From Amoebophrya sp. A120 (lineage: Eukaryota > Sar > Dinophyceae > Syndiniales > Amoebophryaceae), in NCBI GenBank assembly GCA_905178155.1, contig CAJINV010000004.1, positions 10,399,655 through 10,463,654 on the forward strand: a DNA stretch of 64,000 nt, given 5' to 3'. Below the pieces are notes generated by a model. That model was not told the origin of the DNA, searched no databases, and saw only the letters and a program-made list of their open reading frames with translations. Below, one piece after another: positions 23,588 through 34,517 of this stretch. Position numbers and translations under genes: made by a program. The number at the start of each line of letters is the position of its first letter. The stretch's first letter is position 1.

Positions 23588-26500
23588 TCAATCTTTCGGA
23601 AACTCGTCGAATTCTTCAGCCGCCTGCCCGTCGCTGCCGAAAAACAGCGACCGGCCCTTCTGCGCAATTTTCGCCGTGACTTCGTTGTGCGTCTTGGCAA
23701 TTTTCGCCGTGACCTGCTGGTGCGTTTCCGCGATTTTGGCGGTCACCTGCATGTGCGTCTTCTGGGCAGTGTCCTGGAGCTGTTTGCCGTATTCCTTGGC
23801 TTATCAAATGCAAAAATGTCTGGGCCTGGAAGGTTCTGAGACTTGTCACGCACGGTTTGCCAAGCCATGATGTCTTTGATGCATGCCCTAGTATCACAGG
23901 TTTTTTGAGGGATTCTTAGTGCATATTCCGCATGACAAATGGAAATGCCCTCTCCGCGTAGCAGATATTACATTCCTTTTGCTGCTCATGCAACACAAAT
24001 TTATCCGACATCCAAATGCAGCATCACAAGTTGCATTCTTCCAGACCCAGACACTTTTGCATTTGATATGGCTTGCGTCACTGGATCGTCGAGGAAGTCT
24101 TCGAATTGGTCGAACAAGTCGTGATACTGCGAATTCAGGTCGTAGCTCGTATCAAAATTCGGAAGGAGGTACCTGATGTGGTTTTTTTTGCATTGCAGCA
24201 AACACTTACCTTTTCAAGATTTTGCTTGTGCTCGCAGCAATGTTCTCTCAGAAGCCAGTGCAAAGAAAAGCCGGCTCTGTAATAACTAAATACACTTCTC
24301 GCCCTGCAAACACAATAACCAGCAGCAAAGCAGTTGTACTGTTTTCCCTCGGCATACAGCACCAGCCTCTCCATGGGCACCACGTCCGGGATCGGCATCA
24401 AGGCCGGACTCGCAACGGGGGACGCTGTGGTGCGTCGCAGTGAGCCGATGCTGCCGCTCAGTGGGGACGCCACGGTGCCGCGCATGATGACCCGGGACTG
24501 CCGCCCATCGTTGACGTAGTCCAGTGTGGTAGATGCTGCGAACCCGTCGAGCGCACCGTGCGTGTCCTTCGAGAACATGGATTGGCGATAGGTCGGCCTG
24601 CTGCCGCTGTTCCCCGGGAAGGCGGGAGACGTAACTGAGGATAGATTCGGGTTCAGGAAATGCGACCGGAGAACCATCTCTCAAATGTAAAAATGTCTGG
24701 GTCTGGAAGATTGCGAGATTTGTCATGCATATTTCGGATCATGCAAATGGCGTCTGATGCAGGCGAAAGAATCACAGGCTTGGAGCACGCCTCATGATGC
24801 CTGTCCCGCATGAAATACTTCCTACTTGCGTGCCAAGAAATGGACAGCTTTTGGCGCTCATGCAACACAAATTTTTGTGTGTTCCAGAGTTTGCATCACA
24901 AGTTCCAACCCTTCCAGACCCAGACATTTTTACATTTGATACCATCACGGGATTGGTGTTTTGATACGTGAAGCCAAACCGCGACTCGACTTCCTTGTAG
25001 GTGAACGGATTCGCCTGGTGCATTTGTGCGCGGTGCGAAATTTGGAACGGCCGCATGAAAAAATGCAGCACCGCGAGGTAGGCAAAGCTCCAAAACAGGC
25101 CCGCCGCGACGCAGTTGAGAATCACGTCCTCAAACCGGTAGTCTGTCAGCGCTGCCCGGACTTGCCCGACGACGCTGTCAATCAGGTCGAAACGGGAAAA
25201 AGCGGAGAAGAAGGAAAAGGAACCTGCGTCACTTCTCGAGGTCGACGGCTTGATGTCGTCTTTGCTTCCACGATTCTTGTCGCTGGTCTCTTGCTTTGTC
25301 GTTGTTCCACGATGATTTTCTTGCAGCAGGAGGCGTCGAAGGCCTAGTTCCTCTGTTGCAGGTTCTGCATCATCAGCTCTTCCATTACTTGACCTGTCGT
25401 GATTAGTCTGCGCTCTTCGCGCGTGCAGCGGACTGCCCTGTTGCGTCTCGGAGGTTGTGGTCTCCCTCGTTACACCGGCTGCCGCCCGCATTTCCACCTT
25501 CGCGGCAGCGGCGGTTTCTGCTCTGTCCGCTTCGTTGCCAGAAGAGGATTCCGGTGGCAGCTCTCCGGTCGAACCGTACAGCAACTGGAGCGGCGCGTCC
25601 TCCTCTTCCTGGAGATGCTGCTGGCCGCTGGGAAGATGTGATGTGGAAGAAGAAGCTCTGCTTCCAGAGGTGGAATGCATAACCATCCCCCTTTCCCGCC
25701 CAACGATCCTGCTCGGCTGCGACTTGGTGGTTTGTCCCACTGGCACAAGATGGTGCTGCTGCTGTTGCAGCAGCGCTGCGCCGGCGATGGCAGCGCGGTG
25801 GAACAATAGCGAGGAGGTAGGTGCAGTGGAACTTGTACTAGCTCCACCAGTGGAGACCACGACTGGTTCTACCACCCCGGGGGTAGTTCGTGTTCGGTAT
25901 ATTCTCGTCCTAACTTGCAGTTCATCTTTCGCCGCGAACAATTTTTCCTCGTCGTCGCGCGATAAAGTCGGTTTTTTCGGTGGTGGCAGAGGGTTATCAT
26001 TATTTTTCGACATTTTCTGTCTCTCCTCGCGGTCATCTTCTACGCGGCCGCCGCGCAAAGATACCTCCAACCTCCTCCCGAACAGTCCCGAGAATGGGTT
26101 CATGCTTTTCGCAGTCCCCTCGGCCGCGGATTCGTTCTGAATCTCCTTGAGCACAGCGTCGCCGACCGCCAAAGCCTCGAGCCGCTTGTACCGCTGTTCC
26201 CACCACTCCGTGTTGGCGCCCATCACGCCGACGATCATTCCCCAAAAGTAGAAGCACATGGAGCTCAGCGTGCCCGTGGAGAAGTAGGTGATCTTGCTCT
26301 GCGTCAAGTGCAGGACCTTCTGGGAGCAGTACATGAAACAGGCGAAGAGAAACAGCGTGTAGAAGATCCGGTACTGGAACTGCGGGGAGCAGAGGTACAA
26401 AAACCCGACACACCAGAGCGGCAGAATCACGTGGCTGGAGTAGTCCCACGCGACGTAGATCATGGGCGGCTCCGAGTACTTCTCCGCGACCCGCAGCTCG

Positions 26501-29500
26501 ATCACCCGGGCTGATCGCACGTCATCGGAGAAGGGGATGAAGTTGTTGAAGTTCCGCAGCTATCCTGTGCAAAAGTTTATAGTGTGCTCGTACTAATTGT
26601 AGCCACGCATGGCAAATCCAATCTTCTACCTGAAATAGCATGACAAATTGCAGTTTTATTTCTCTTGAGAAAATGATTTGCAATGCAATTCACACTAGCT
26701 AGTACGACCATACTTTTGCAAAAATGCATAGCAGCCATCGGCGCAGCGGGTAGCCGGTGATACACCAGACCATGTAGGGAACCAGGAAAGTCCCCGGGAC
26801 CAGCACCTCGTAGCCGGTCATGGACAAATACGTCTCTTCCCCGACGGTGTAATCGTCTAGGGAGTTCGTGAAGGAATTCGTTTTAGTACTTGTTGAGCCC
26901 GAAGATGAGGTGGACGATGAACTACTTCCGCCGTCTGATTTCATCTCCTTTTCCGCCCCAAAGTCGATGTCCGCAATGGTGAGAGAGGACCCGATCACCA
27001 AGTACAGGGAGAATGCCATGTTGAACATGGAAATCCCGGCGTAGGAGATCATGATGGCGGTTCGGAACCGGTCGGCGTACCGGAACGGCATGGTCTCCGA
27101 GTAGTAGTAAAACATGACCCCTACCACCCCGTTGCCCGAGGAAAACAAAATACCGAGCAGGGTCACGGTGAATTGCGTCGGCAGGGACTGCGCCTCGTTC
27201 AGGTAGTGAATGGTGTAGATGATCGACGGTGCGTACATCAGTAAGGCGTAGAAGAGAATCTGCCAGGAAAACTTCACGAACGGGCGGAGCCACTTGCGGT
27301 AAAACGACCGGCTCTGGTCGTAGTTGTCCCACAGGATATCCACCGGCTCGTTCTCCGCCCGGTCGATGCTGTAGTCGGCGAAGTTGTCCTCGAGCTTGGG
27401 GAAATGCTTCAGCAGGGCCTCCTCCGAGAGGCTGGCACTGTTCAGAAATTTTTGTTTTATTTGTTTCAGGAGAACAGCTCGTACATAGATGAATGAGTCT
27501 ACTGTCTGAGGCCGCGTTCTTTGAAGCAGAACTCGTATGACAACTGCATCAGGACTTGCTGTTCAGAATAATGAAAAATCCATTAGTTTGGCTATAGTAT
27601 TGGTCGACAACAGAATGCAACGATCACCGTCGCATCTTCCTCGAAAGCTGCAAGGCAATATTTTTACATTTCCGTAGGCCGGCCGCTGGCTGTGAGCCCA
27701 AATGCCACCGGGTCCTCTCCCTCGGAGGCCACCCTTTCGTATTCCTGTTTCCGCTCCTGCAACGGATGTTGCATCGCGCGGAGCGTGTTCACCACCCTGT
27801 CGACGTCTTTCTCCTTTTCGCACGCCAAAAAGGCCACGCCCGAGCTTTTCAGCTTGGAAAGCGCTTTAGCGATTTGCGTGGCCTCTTCTTCGCTGAAATC
27901 CGGCGCCACCAGACCTGTCTCCTCGCAGTACTTCAGCAGGTAACTGTCCCGATTCCTGTCGACGCCCGCAACGTGGAACACAGCAGAGACGAGACTCTGG
28001 TGCGAGTTCCCCACGTTCTCCGACTCGAGCGCCCGCCGTAGGTTTGGTGAATGAAAATTCGCGGAGGAAGTTGTGGGGCTAATGCTGTTATTCGACCTTT
28101 CATCTACTTCGTCGTTTTTCATGGTGCCGTCGTTCAAATCATTGCCTTCTTGCGTGGAGTTGTCCTCTTTTCGCTTCTTTTCTTTCAACGAAATCTCTTG
28201 CTTCTTTTCCAGCGCCTTCTGCCAAATTGCGGCGTTATGCGGCGTGACGAAGCACAGGAACCAGTCCCAGACGTACAGAAACCGGCTGGGCAGGTAGAAC
28301 TCGTGCAGGTTGTGGTGTCTTTGCGGAATCTGCCGCTCTACTGGCACCGCGTCGTCGTCCAGTGCCAGCGCCTGCACCGGCGACACCGCGGCCACGGTAG
28401 GGGTAGGCGGCTCCATGTTGATCGCGGGCCCCCGCATAGCCGTACTCGGGCCGGCCAAGCCGCCCGGCTGTTGGCGCGGAATCACCACGGAAGAAAAGTG
28501 CGCCGGGCCCCCGCGAGTGTTCTGACCGCCGGGTCGTGAAGCTTGGGACGCCATGGACGTCAGCGATTGGGACGCCAGCGGCGAGGAGGTGGATATTTGC
28601 CGCGGCAGCAGCGGCGCGCCGCCCCTTGGCGCAGCAGCACAACTATCTGGTGATTTGCTGTCCCCCCGCCGAAGCTGCTCCCGTTCCAGCCGCCACTGCT
28701 CCTGGCGGTAGAGACCGCGCAAAGACTTGACGTCTGCCCGCGCGAGGAGCCGTTCGGCGACCTGGCGAAAGGTGAGGTTCACGCCAGGGATCTTGTAGTC
28801 GGGCTCGTAGGCGTAGGCGATGGAGACGTTGAGCACCACGTCCTCGGCGTCCTGGAAGTTTTCGGCCTGCTTCAACCTCGCGTGGACCCACTGGAGCAGC
28901 TTTCCCGGGTCGGTCACGTCCGTGGGGAGCCCGCTTATCTCCACGCCGAAGTCGACGATGTTGGGGTGCGCGGCGTCAAACCTTTCCTCTTCCTTCTTTA
29001 TGAATTGCAAATACCGGTCTGGGTGGTCTGGAACACTGCAACGGACTTGCCATGCTGAGTCTGAGTCGTGCAAAATTCTGCGTTGCATGCTTACCAAGAG
29101 TTATCCACTTTTGAGTCGCGCACCATAGGCACGATAGCGATCGTCTCACAGAATCTGGCCTCCTAGGTCCCGCAGCATTCCAGCCTGATTTATATTTCTA
29201 ATTATGGGTCATGGAATAAAATAACCTGCATGACAATTCTTCCACTCTTCCAGGCCCAGACATAATATAATTTGCAGTTCATATTCTTTTGAATCGTCGC
29301 AAATATCAGCAGCGAGGCCACCGTGAAGACAAACAGAACGTAGCTAGCCCGCCGCGCGTCCTGCGCAAAGTTCAAACGTGCTTGCTGCAACCTTGGTTGA
29401 AAAGAAATGTCCGTGTCACTTCTGTGCGGGAAGCCGTAAAATGAATTACCAGCCGCACATACCCTCATCAAATATGCGATACTAGCTCAGGGTGTACTAC

Positions 29501-32500
29501 ATTGAGCACACAGTGTAGTGACTGACTGACTCGAGCATTTTTACCAGAAGAAATACGTTCTTACTTATACCCATTTGCAACGTTGGGCTCTCTGCGGAAG
29601 TATATCCTGAGTAAAAACGTACCCACACCATAGTTGTCATGCAACTCTGCATGCTTAAAATGTTTCTCATGCGGAGCCACATGAGAAGCATTTTCTAATG
29701 CGGTTTTGAAATTTGTCATGCTCCAATCAGCACGAGGCACTAGATCTGTAATGCTGCTAAACTAGCTCAAACAGCACTGCACTACGCGGACAAACTTGTC
29801 ATGCCAAACAACCAAAGCTGGCTGATTTGTCTAGCAGATTCCCCATCCTGACTCTGGTGTGGGTACGTTTTTACTCAGGATAAAGTACGTATCGGGGTCC
29901 GTTTGCGTTTTGATCCATCCAAATACGTCTTTCTATCCTGTGCAAAAGTATCGTACTCGTATTACAATCATGCATTACAAATCTTTCATTTAAGGTAAAT
30001 CCCCATTACAAACTTTATTTCTCATGCTGGGAAAATTTGTAATGCATTTATACGAGTACGATACTTTTGCAATGCATACTTTCGCTTCGGTACCAAGTTT
30101 CCCCCGCACGGTCTGGATGCCTTTCTCTACCTTGGTGAGACGCGAGAAAAAATCCGAACCAATTTTCGATGAATCATTCTCCTCTGCTTTTGCTTTTTCT
30201 GCATTCGAGCTGAGCAGCCTGTTGGGTTGTGTTGACCGGCGCAGCACGACTGTAGATGCAGAAGTGGAGAGCGACTTAGTTGTCGTGGCCGTCAACACTT
30301 CTGCCCTACTCATTATCGGCTCCTCGCTTTTCTGGTGTGCTACTTTTCCTTCTGGCAATTGTTCCGTCTCCACTTCTGGGACAGCCGCGACCGGCATTGG
30401 CGTCCTTTGCATCAAGTTAGTTCTCGAGAATCCGTACCCGTCCGTGTGCGGAAAAAGTCTACTCCACGGTGATGTCTTTGTCGTAGAGTTTGCGGCACCA
30501 GATCTGCTCATTCTGCTTGGTTCCACGACCTCCTTGTCAGAAATCGTCAACACGCCTTTGATGTTCTTCTCGAGGTCCGCATCTGCAATCTGCGGCAGCT
30601 CAGGTTGTAGTTCTACTTGCAAGTGACTACGAAAAAAATCTTGCAACTCCCTAGCACTCGCTGCGACATCCGAAGTTACATCCGCCTCCCCGCCAGAATT
30701 TTTAGCAGACGCTGCATTTCCTCCAGCACCCGACCCCGGCGGCCCCGTCCTGCCCACGTAGGTCTATCAACTGTAAAAGTGTCTGGGTCTGGAAGATTCT
30801 GACACTTGTCATGCACGTTTTGTATGAGCCCTGATGTCTGTGATGCATGCCCTAGCATCACAGATTTTTTGAGAGCTTCTTGATGCCTATTCCGCATGAC
30901 AAATGCCCTCTCCGCGTAGCAAAAATTACATTCCTTTTGGTACTCATGCAATACAGATTCTTCTGGAATCCAAATGCAGCATCACAAGTTGCATTCTTCC
31001 AGACCCAGACATTTTTACATTTGATAAGGTCAGCCCCTTCGCAATCCCGTCGTCCTTCAGGGCCGGACAGGCTTCCGGATAAGTATCACAGTGCACAACC
31101 CCCCCTCGCCCTCATTTGTCATGCAAAGTACCCAATCCACCCTTTGCCTCTTGGCACTGTTTGCATGACAAGTTCTGGTAGCCCAAATAGCACTACACTC
31201 CAGTGCAAATTTGTCATGCAAAACCGGCACTCTTGCTGATACTTGTATTGCTGTTCATGCACATGCTATACAAATGAGGGGGAGGGGGAGTTGTGCGCTG
31301 TCATAATAAGTCGCGAGAAACGCGAAGTCGGAGGAGATTTTGACGCAGTAGAGCAAGATACAGCACACCAGGGCCCACACCCCGAGGAACACCAGCCAGT
31401 TGTAGTACAGCGCGAGATATCGAATGTAAAAATGTCTGGGTCTGGAAGATTGCAACTTGTCATGGTAAATCTGAAGCATATAAAAATCTGTGTTGCACGA
31501 GTGCCAAAAGCTGTCCGCTTTTGACCAAGTTGGGCCGGAAATTCTCATGCAGAATAGGCATGGCAGAGACTTCGCAGAGTCTGTCAAGCTAAGTCCCGCA
31601 TTCCAGACCTAATGGGTCATGGAAAATCTGCATGACAAGCCTACACCCTTCCAGACCCAGACATTTTTACATTTGATACGAGACCGACGCCACACACGTA
31701 GTCCCGGTGCATGTTCGTGTTCCACACGCTCGCTTGTTCGATGATCAGCGCCGGCGGGGACACTTGGGGCGGATCGGTAGTCGTGGCACCTTGATTTGGA
31801 TCGTTTGTATAATCCGGCTCATTGCCCGGGACGGAAATTGCGAGCGCGCGGTTGTTTTCGGGCATCTGGTCGTTGGCGTTGAATGTGCTAGTATCTTTAT
31901 CGCGAGGAAAAATCCCCCCTCCCCATATTGACAGGGCACGTCTTCGCAAATTTGTGTTGCTGATTTGTTACCACAAATGGCGTCTGTCTTGCAGGGAGGC
32001 AACTCCACAGGCTCCGCCGCATTATACGGCGGTTTGTCATGCTGTTGGGCCTACAGCACGAACGTTTTTCATGCCAAGTGCCTAGGCCAAAACCTGTCTA
32101 CTCCGGCTTGATATGGGCCTGCAGTCCTCTCCAGAAAGACAAATCCGATTTGTGTACGCAAATCCAGCATCAGAAACTTCGTTTCGATATGAAGAGGGGG
32201 GATTCTTCCCTTTGATATTCCTCGTCGTCCTCTTCGGACCGGTCGGTTAACTCCCCCCGGTCGATCGTTGCCCGCTCCTTCTCATCCTCTTCGAGCGTCA
32301 GGCGCAGCTGATTCTTGTTCGACGAGGACGCGACGGTACTACTAGCGCCTTGGGCTGTCGTTTTTGCACCGGTCGCTATTTGCGTCTGGATCACTCGGGT
32401 TTGCTGCCCGTCGCCGCTGTCTATGAGGTCCTCGCTCTTGTTCTTGCAAGGAAAAATCCCCCCTCCCCGTATCAAAAGGAAGTTTCTGATGCTGGATTTG

Positions 32501-33947
32501 CGCACACAAATCAGGTCTGTCTTGCAGTAGAGGACTGCAGGCCCACGCCAAGCCTAAGTAGAAGGGCTTTGACGTAGGCGCGTAGCATGGCAAATGTGTA
32601 CTCTTTAGGCCAGATAGCATCACAAACCGACTGGATACTGTGGCGGAGTCGCTGGATTGGCCTTCTTGCAACACAGAGACGATTTGTGTCCACAAACCAG
32701 CATCGCAAATTTTCACAAGTATCCCTTTTTGGTATGGAGAGGGGGGATTTTTCCTCACGATACTTGTCCCCAGCCTGCTGGACCATGTTGAACTCCTTGA
32801 TCACGTAGGGTTATCAAATGCAAAAATGTCTGGGTCTGGAAGATTCTGAGACTTGGTTGGTTGGTTGGTTGGATAGCGCCTGTCGCCGGTGCAGGTCCCG
32901 CCCTCCATCGATTGCGATCCGGAGTAGCCGGAACACAAGGCCCTAGTGGCACAATCGATCGACGAAGCCCTTTATAACCAGGTCACGGACATCCGGCTGC
33001 CGTGGAGTCACTTGTCATGCAGGTTTTGCATGAGTCTTGATGTCTGTGATGCGTGCCCTAGCATCACAAATTTTTTGAGAGATTCTCGATGTTGCCTATT
33101 CCGCATTACAACAAATGCCCTCTCTGCGTAGCAAAAATCACACTCCCTTTGCAGCTCATGCAATACAGATTTTTTTGCAATCCAAATGCAGCATCACAAG
33201 TTGCACTCTTCCAGACCCAGACATTTTTGCATTTGATAAGGGTTTGCACCGCACGATGTGCTTTCGAATGCACTCCTGAATCAGCTCGCGCGCCACCGGC
33301 CGCCACATCTTCATGCAGGTGGCGGGCAACAGCAACACCACCGCGGTCAGGATAAAGATGGTGAAGTACTGGCCAAAATTGGTCTCGAACACATACACGC
33401 ACGTCCCGGTTCTCTCGTCCAACCGAAAAACCGGCTCCTTGCACTTGTGGCACTTGCCCGCCCGGTGCGGGTCGCAGTGCGCGCAGCCGATCGCCTCGCA
33501 GGGCTGGCAGCGGTGCGCAGTGCTGTTCGGGAACGAGAAGCTCGGCCCGTTGCGGTGGCGGCACTGCTCCTCCTTGACGCAGCTGGCAACACACGGGAAG
33601 TAGGGATCGCCATCGACGAAGGGGCATTCGGGGGGGCAGAGCTGGGCGAGGCTGGCCTGGTTCTTGCACGTGCTGTAGTGCGGAGTGTGACAGGTGACCT
33701 GGAAGGAATCGGTGGACACGAGAAACCCACAAAGCTCCTCTTTATTCGTGAGGGCGGAGGTGTCCGCAACCGCATCTTGGTGCTCTTGTTCGCTGGCAGA
33801 TGGAGCTTCTGGTGAACCGGCCACAGCATCGGCCACCGCTACTGTAGTAGTACCAAGAAGAGCGGTAGTTTCATCTACCCCGGTGCCGGCGACGACGGCG
33901 CGCCAATACAACAGCGATAGGAGAGTTTTAGGCAACGGAATCGCCAT
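23588..33947 (-). CDS. OSCA/TMEM63-like membrane protein with Cys-rich ectodomain, 2177 aa
   Basis: Sixteen exons: 33947-33239, 32811-32763, 32441-32218, 31897-31679, 31417-31306, 31083-31027, 30764-30079, 29933-29883, 29602-29568, 29421-29284, 28998-27668, 27437-26731, 26560-24942, 24678-24340, 24172-24069, 23801-23588. Twelve introners and three GT-AG introns; the sum is exactly 2178 codons. Signal peptide (MAIPLPKTLLSLLYW), Cys-rich ectodomain at about 73-183, membrane helix at about 193-215, a second at about 397-420, a third at about 726-745 (SYVLFVFTVASLLIFATI), then a large cytosolic part starting VEISGLPTDVTDPGKLLQWV. From about residue 1190 come VDILWDNYDQSRSFYRKWLR and a cluster of seven or more hydrophobic helices. 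Three helices, cytosolic domain, then many helices with an ILWxN entry fits OSCA/TMEM63 (DUF221) channels. The extra ectodomain is unusual. The tail carries three VTAKIA repeats. Confidence 0.7.
23802..24068. mobile_element. Introner, family A (267 bp)
   Basis: Left end TATCAAATGCAAAAATGTCT, right end CACTTTTGCATTTGATA. Direct repeat TGGCT at 23797-23801 and 24069-24073. Excision joins DDPVTQA to KEYGKQLQD in the channel-like gene. Confidence 0.95.
24679..24941. mobile_element. Introner, family A (263 bp)
   Basis: Left tip TCTCAAATGTAAAAATGTCT (TATC changed to TCTC), right end ACATTTGATA. Direct repeat CCATC at 24674-24678 and 24942-24946. Excision joins QNTNPVM to VLRSHFL. Confidence 0.94.
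26561..26730. mobile_element. Introner, family C (170 bp)
   Basis: Left end TATCCTGTGCAAAAGTTTAT, right end ATACTTTTGCAAAAATGCATA. Direct repeat GCAGC at 26556-26560 and 26731-26735. Excision joins PLRRWL to RNFNNFIPF. Confidence 0.93.
28999..29283. mobile_element. Introner, family A, divergent (285 bp)
   Basis: Left end TATGAATTGCAAATACCGGT then TCTGGGTGGTCTGGAA; right end ATTTGCAGTTCATA. Direct repeat TTCTT at 28994-28998 and 29284-29288. Excision joins FATIQK to KEEERFDA. The ends resemble those of family C, the inner TIR family A. Confidence 0.9.
29603..29882. mobile_element. Introner, family B (280 bp)
   Basis: TIR TATCCTGAGTAAAAACGTAC to TACGTTTTTACTCAGGATA. Direct repeat AAGTA at 29598-29602 and 29883-29887. 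Excision joins TDPDTY to FRREPNVAN. A GT-AG intron (29422-29567) follows only 35 nt downstream. Confidence 0.95.
29934..30078. mobile_element. Introner, family C (145 bp)
   Basis: TIR TATCCTGTGCAAAAGTATCG to CGATACTTTTGCAATGCATA. Direct repeat CTTTC at 29929-29933 and 30079-30083. Excision joins KLGTEAK to DVFGWIKTQ. Confidence 0.95.
30765..31026. mobile_element. Introner, family A (262 bp)
   Basis: TIR TATCAACTGTAAAAGTGTCT to ACATTTGATA. Direct repeat AGGTC at 30760-30764 and 31027-31031. Excision joins GIAKGLT to YVGRTGPPG. Confidence 0.95.
31084..31305. mobile_element. Introner, family E (222 bp)
   Basis: Left end TATCACAGTGCACAACCCCC, right end GTTGTGCGCTGTCATA. Direct repeat ATAAG at 31079-31083 and 31306-31310. 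Excision joins FAFLATY to PEACPALKD. Only one copy of this family occurs in the window. The inner arms are C-rich/G-rich. Confidence 0.92.
31418..31678. mobile_element. Introner, family A (261 bp)
   Basis: TIR TATCGAATGTAAAAATGTCT to ACATTTGATA. Direct repeat CGAGA at 31413-31417 and 31679-31683. Excision joins VCGVGL to ALYYNWLVF, the second membrane helix of the channel-like protein. Confidence 0.95.
31898..32217. mobile_element. Introner, family D (320 bp)
   Basis: Left end TATCGCGAGGAAAAATCCCC, right end GGGGGGATTCTTCCCTTTGATA. The flanking 5-mers ATCTT and TTCCT match at three positions. Removing element plus 5 bp joins RSEEDDE to DTSTFNAND (or an equivalent) in frame. Confidence 0.88.
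32442..32762. mobile_element. Introner, family D (321 bp)
   Basis: Left end TCTTGCAAGGAAAAATCCCC, right end GGGGATTTTTCCTCACGATA. Direct repeat CTTGT at 32437-32441 and 32763-32767. Excision joins MVQQAGDK to SEDLIDSGD. Confidence 0.93.
32812..33238. mobile_element. Introner, family A (427 bp), enlarged
   Basis: TIR TATCAAATGCAAAAATGTCT to TTTTTGCATTTGATA. Direct repeat AGGGT at 32807-32811 and 33239-33243. Excision joins HIVRCKP to YVIKEFNM. About 156 bp (32855-33010) are absent from close relatives such as 30765-31026. Confidence 0.94.
32855..33010. repeat. Extra DNA carried by a family A introner
   Basis: Starts with a TTGG tetranucleotide run and continues as GC-rich, exon-like sequence unrelated to other introners in the window. 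Neither strand gives a convincing reading frame. Its left border (ACTT) is also the last four bases before the family sequence resumes at CTTGTCATGC, give or take a base. Confidence 0.7.
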
Positions 33948-34517
33948 GGTCGGTATAGTACTGTTAACGTGGACGTACACCGAGCTCGGGAAAATGCTCC
34001 GTCGACGTGACCATGTCGTTCATTCAAAGCAGCTACATCGACCGCGCATAAGGCGGAATGGTCAAACTTTTTTACACAACGACTGCTTTATTTCGGAACG
34101 CTCCTGAAGTTCTCATTCATTTACTTCTGTCCCTCCTCGACAGATGGTGTCCTGCGCGTGCAACCTTCACTTGCGGTTGCAGCGCCGCTCTGCAATCGTA
34201 CGTTTCCGTTTCAAAAAAAAGTAATCGCTCGAAACTTGCTCGCAGCCTTGCTTTCACGATCACGGACGACTCCAGCTTGTTATAATACACAGCAGAGCCA
34301 GCTGCCGGCGGAACCAGCTAGTAGCACAGCCGGCTTTTGATGGCAAAACAGGGTTCCTGAATAAGATAACAGAAACTTGACATCACCACCTTCGCAGCAC
34401 ACATGTGCGCAAAACTCGGTCAGCGTCGTTACTTTGATGCGCGTCTCCACGTGTACAGTGCACTTGTTTTACATGGTCAAATAGCAACTGCAGACATTCG
34501 AAATAAAATCATCCTAT
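33948..34517. other. Intergenic
   Basis: Spacer between the channel-like gene start and the MsrA stop. No repeat or RNA gene recognised; probably holds the channel promoter and MsrA 3' region. Confidence 0.5.

Noticed and set aside
24207-24290. Small extra exon in the channel gene before GTAAGTG at 24206
   Set aside because: Including it (acceptor near 24288) breaks the frame of the next exon; direct joining of 24340 to 24172 is in frame.
33948-33980. Longer N-terminus of the channel-like protein
   Set aside because: Begins at GTG; the ATG at 33947 leads straight into a normal signal peptide.
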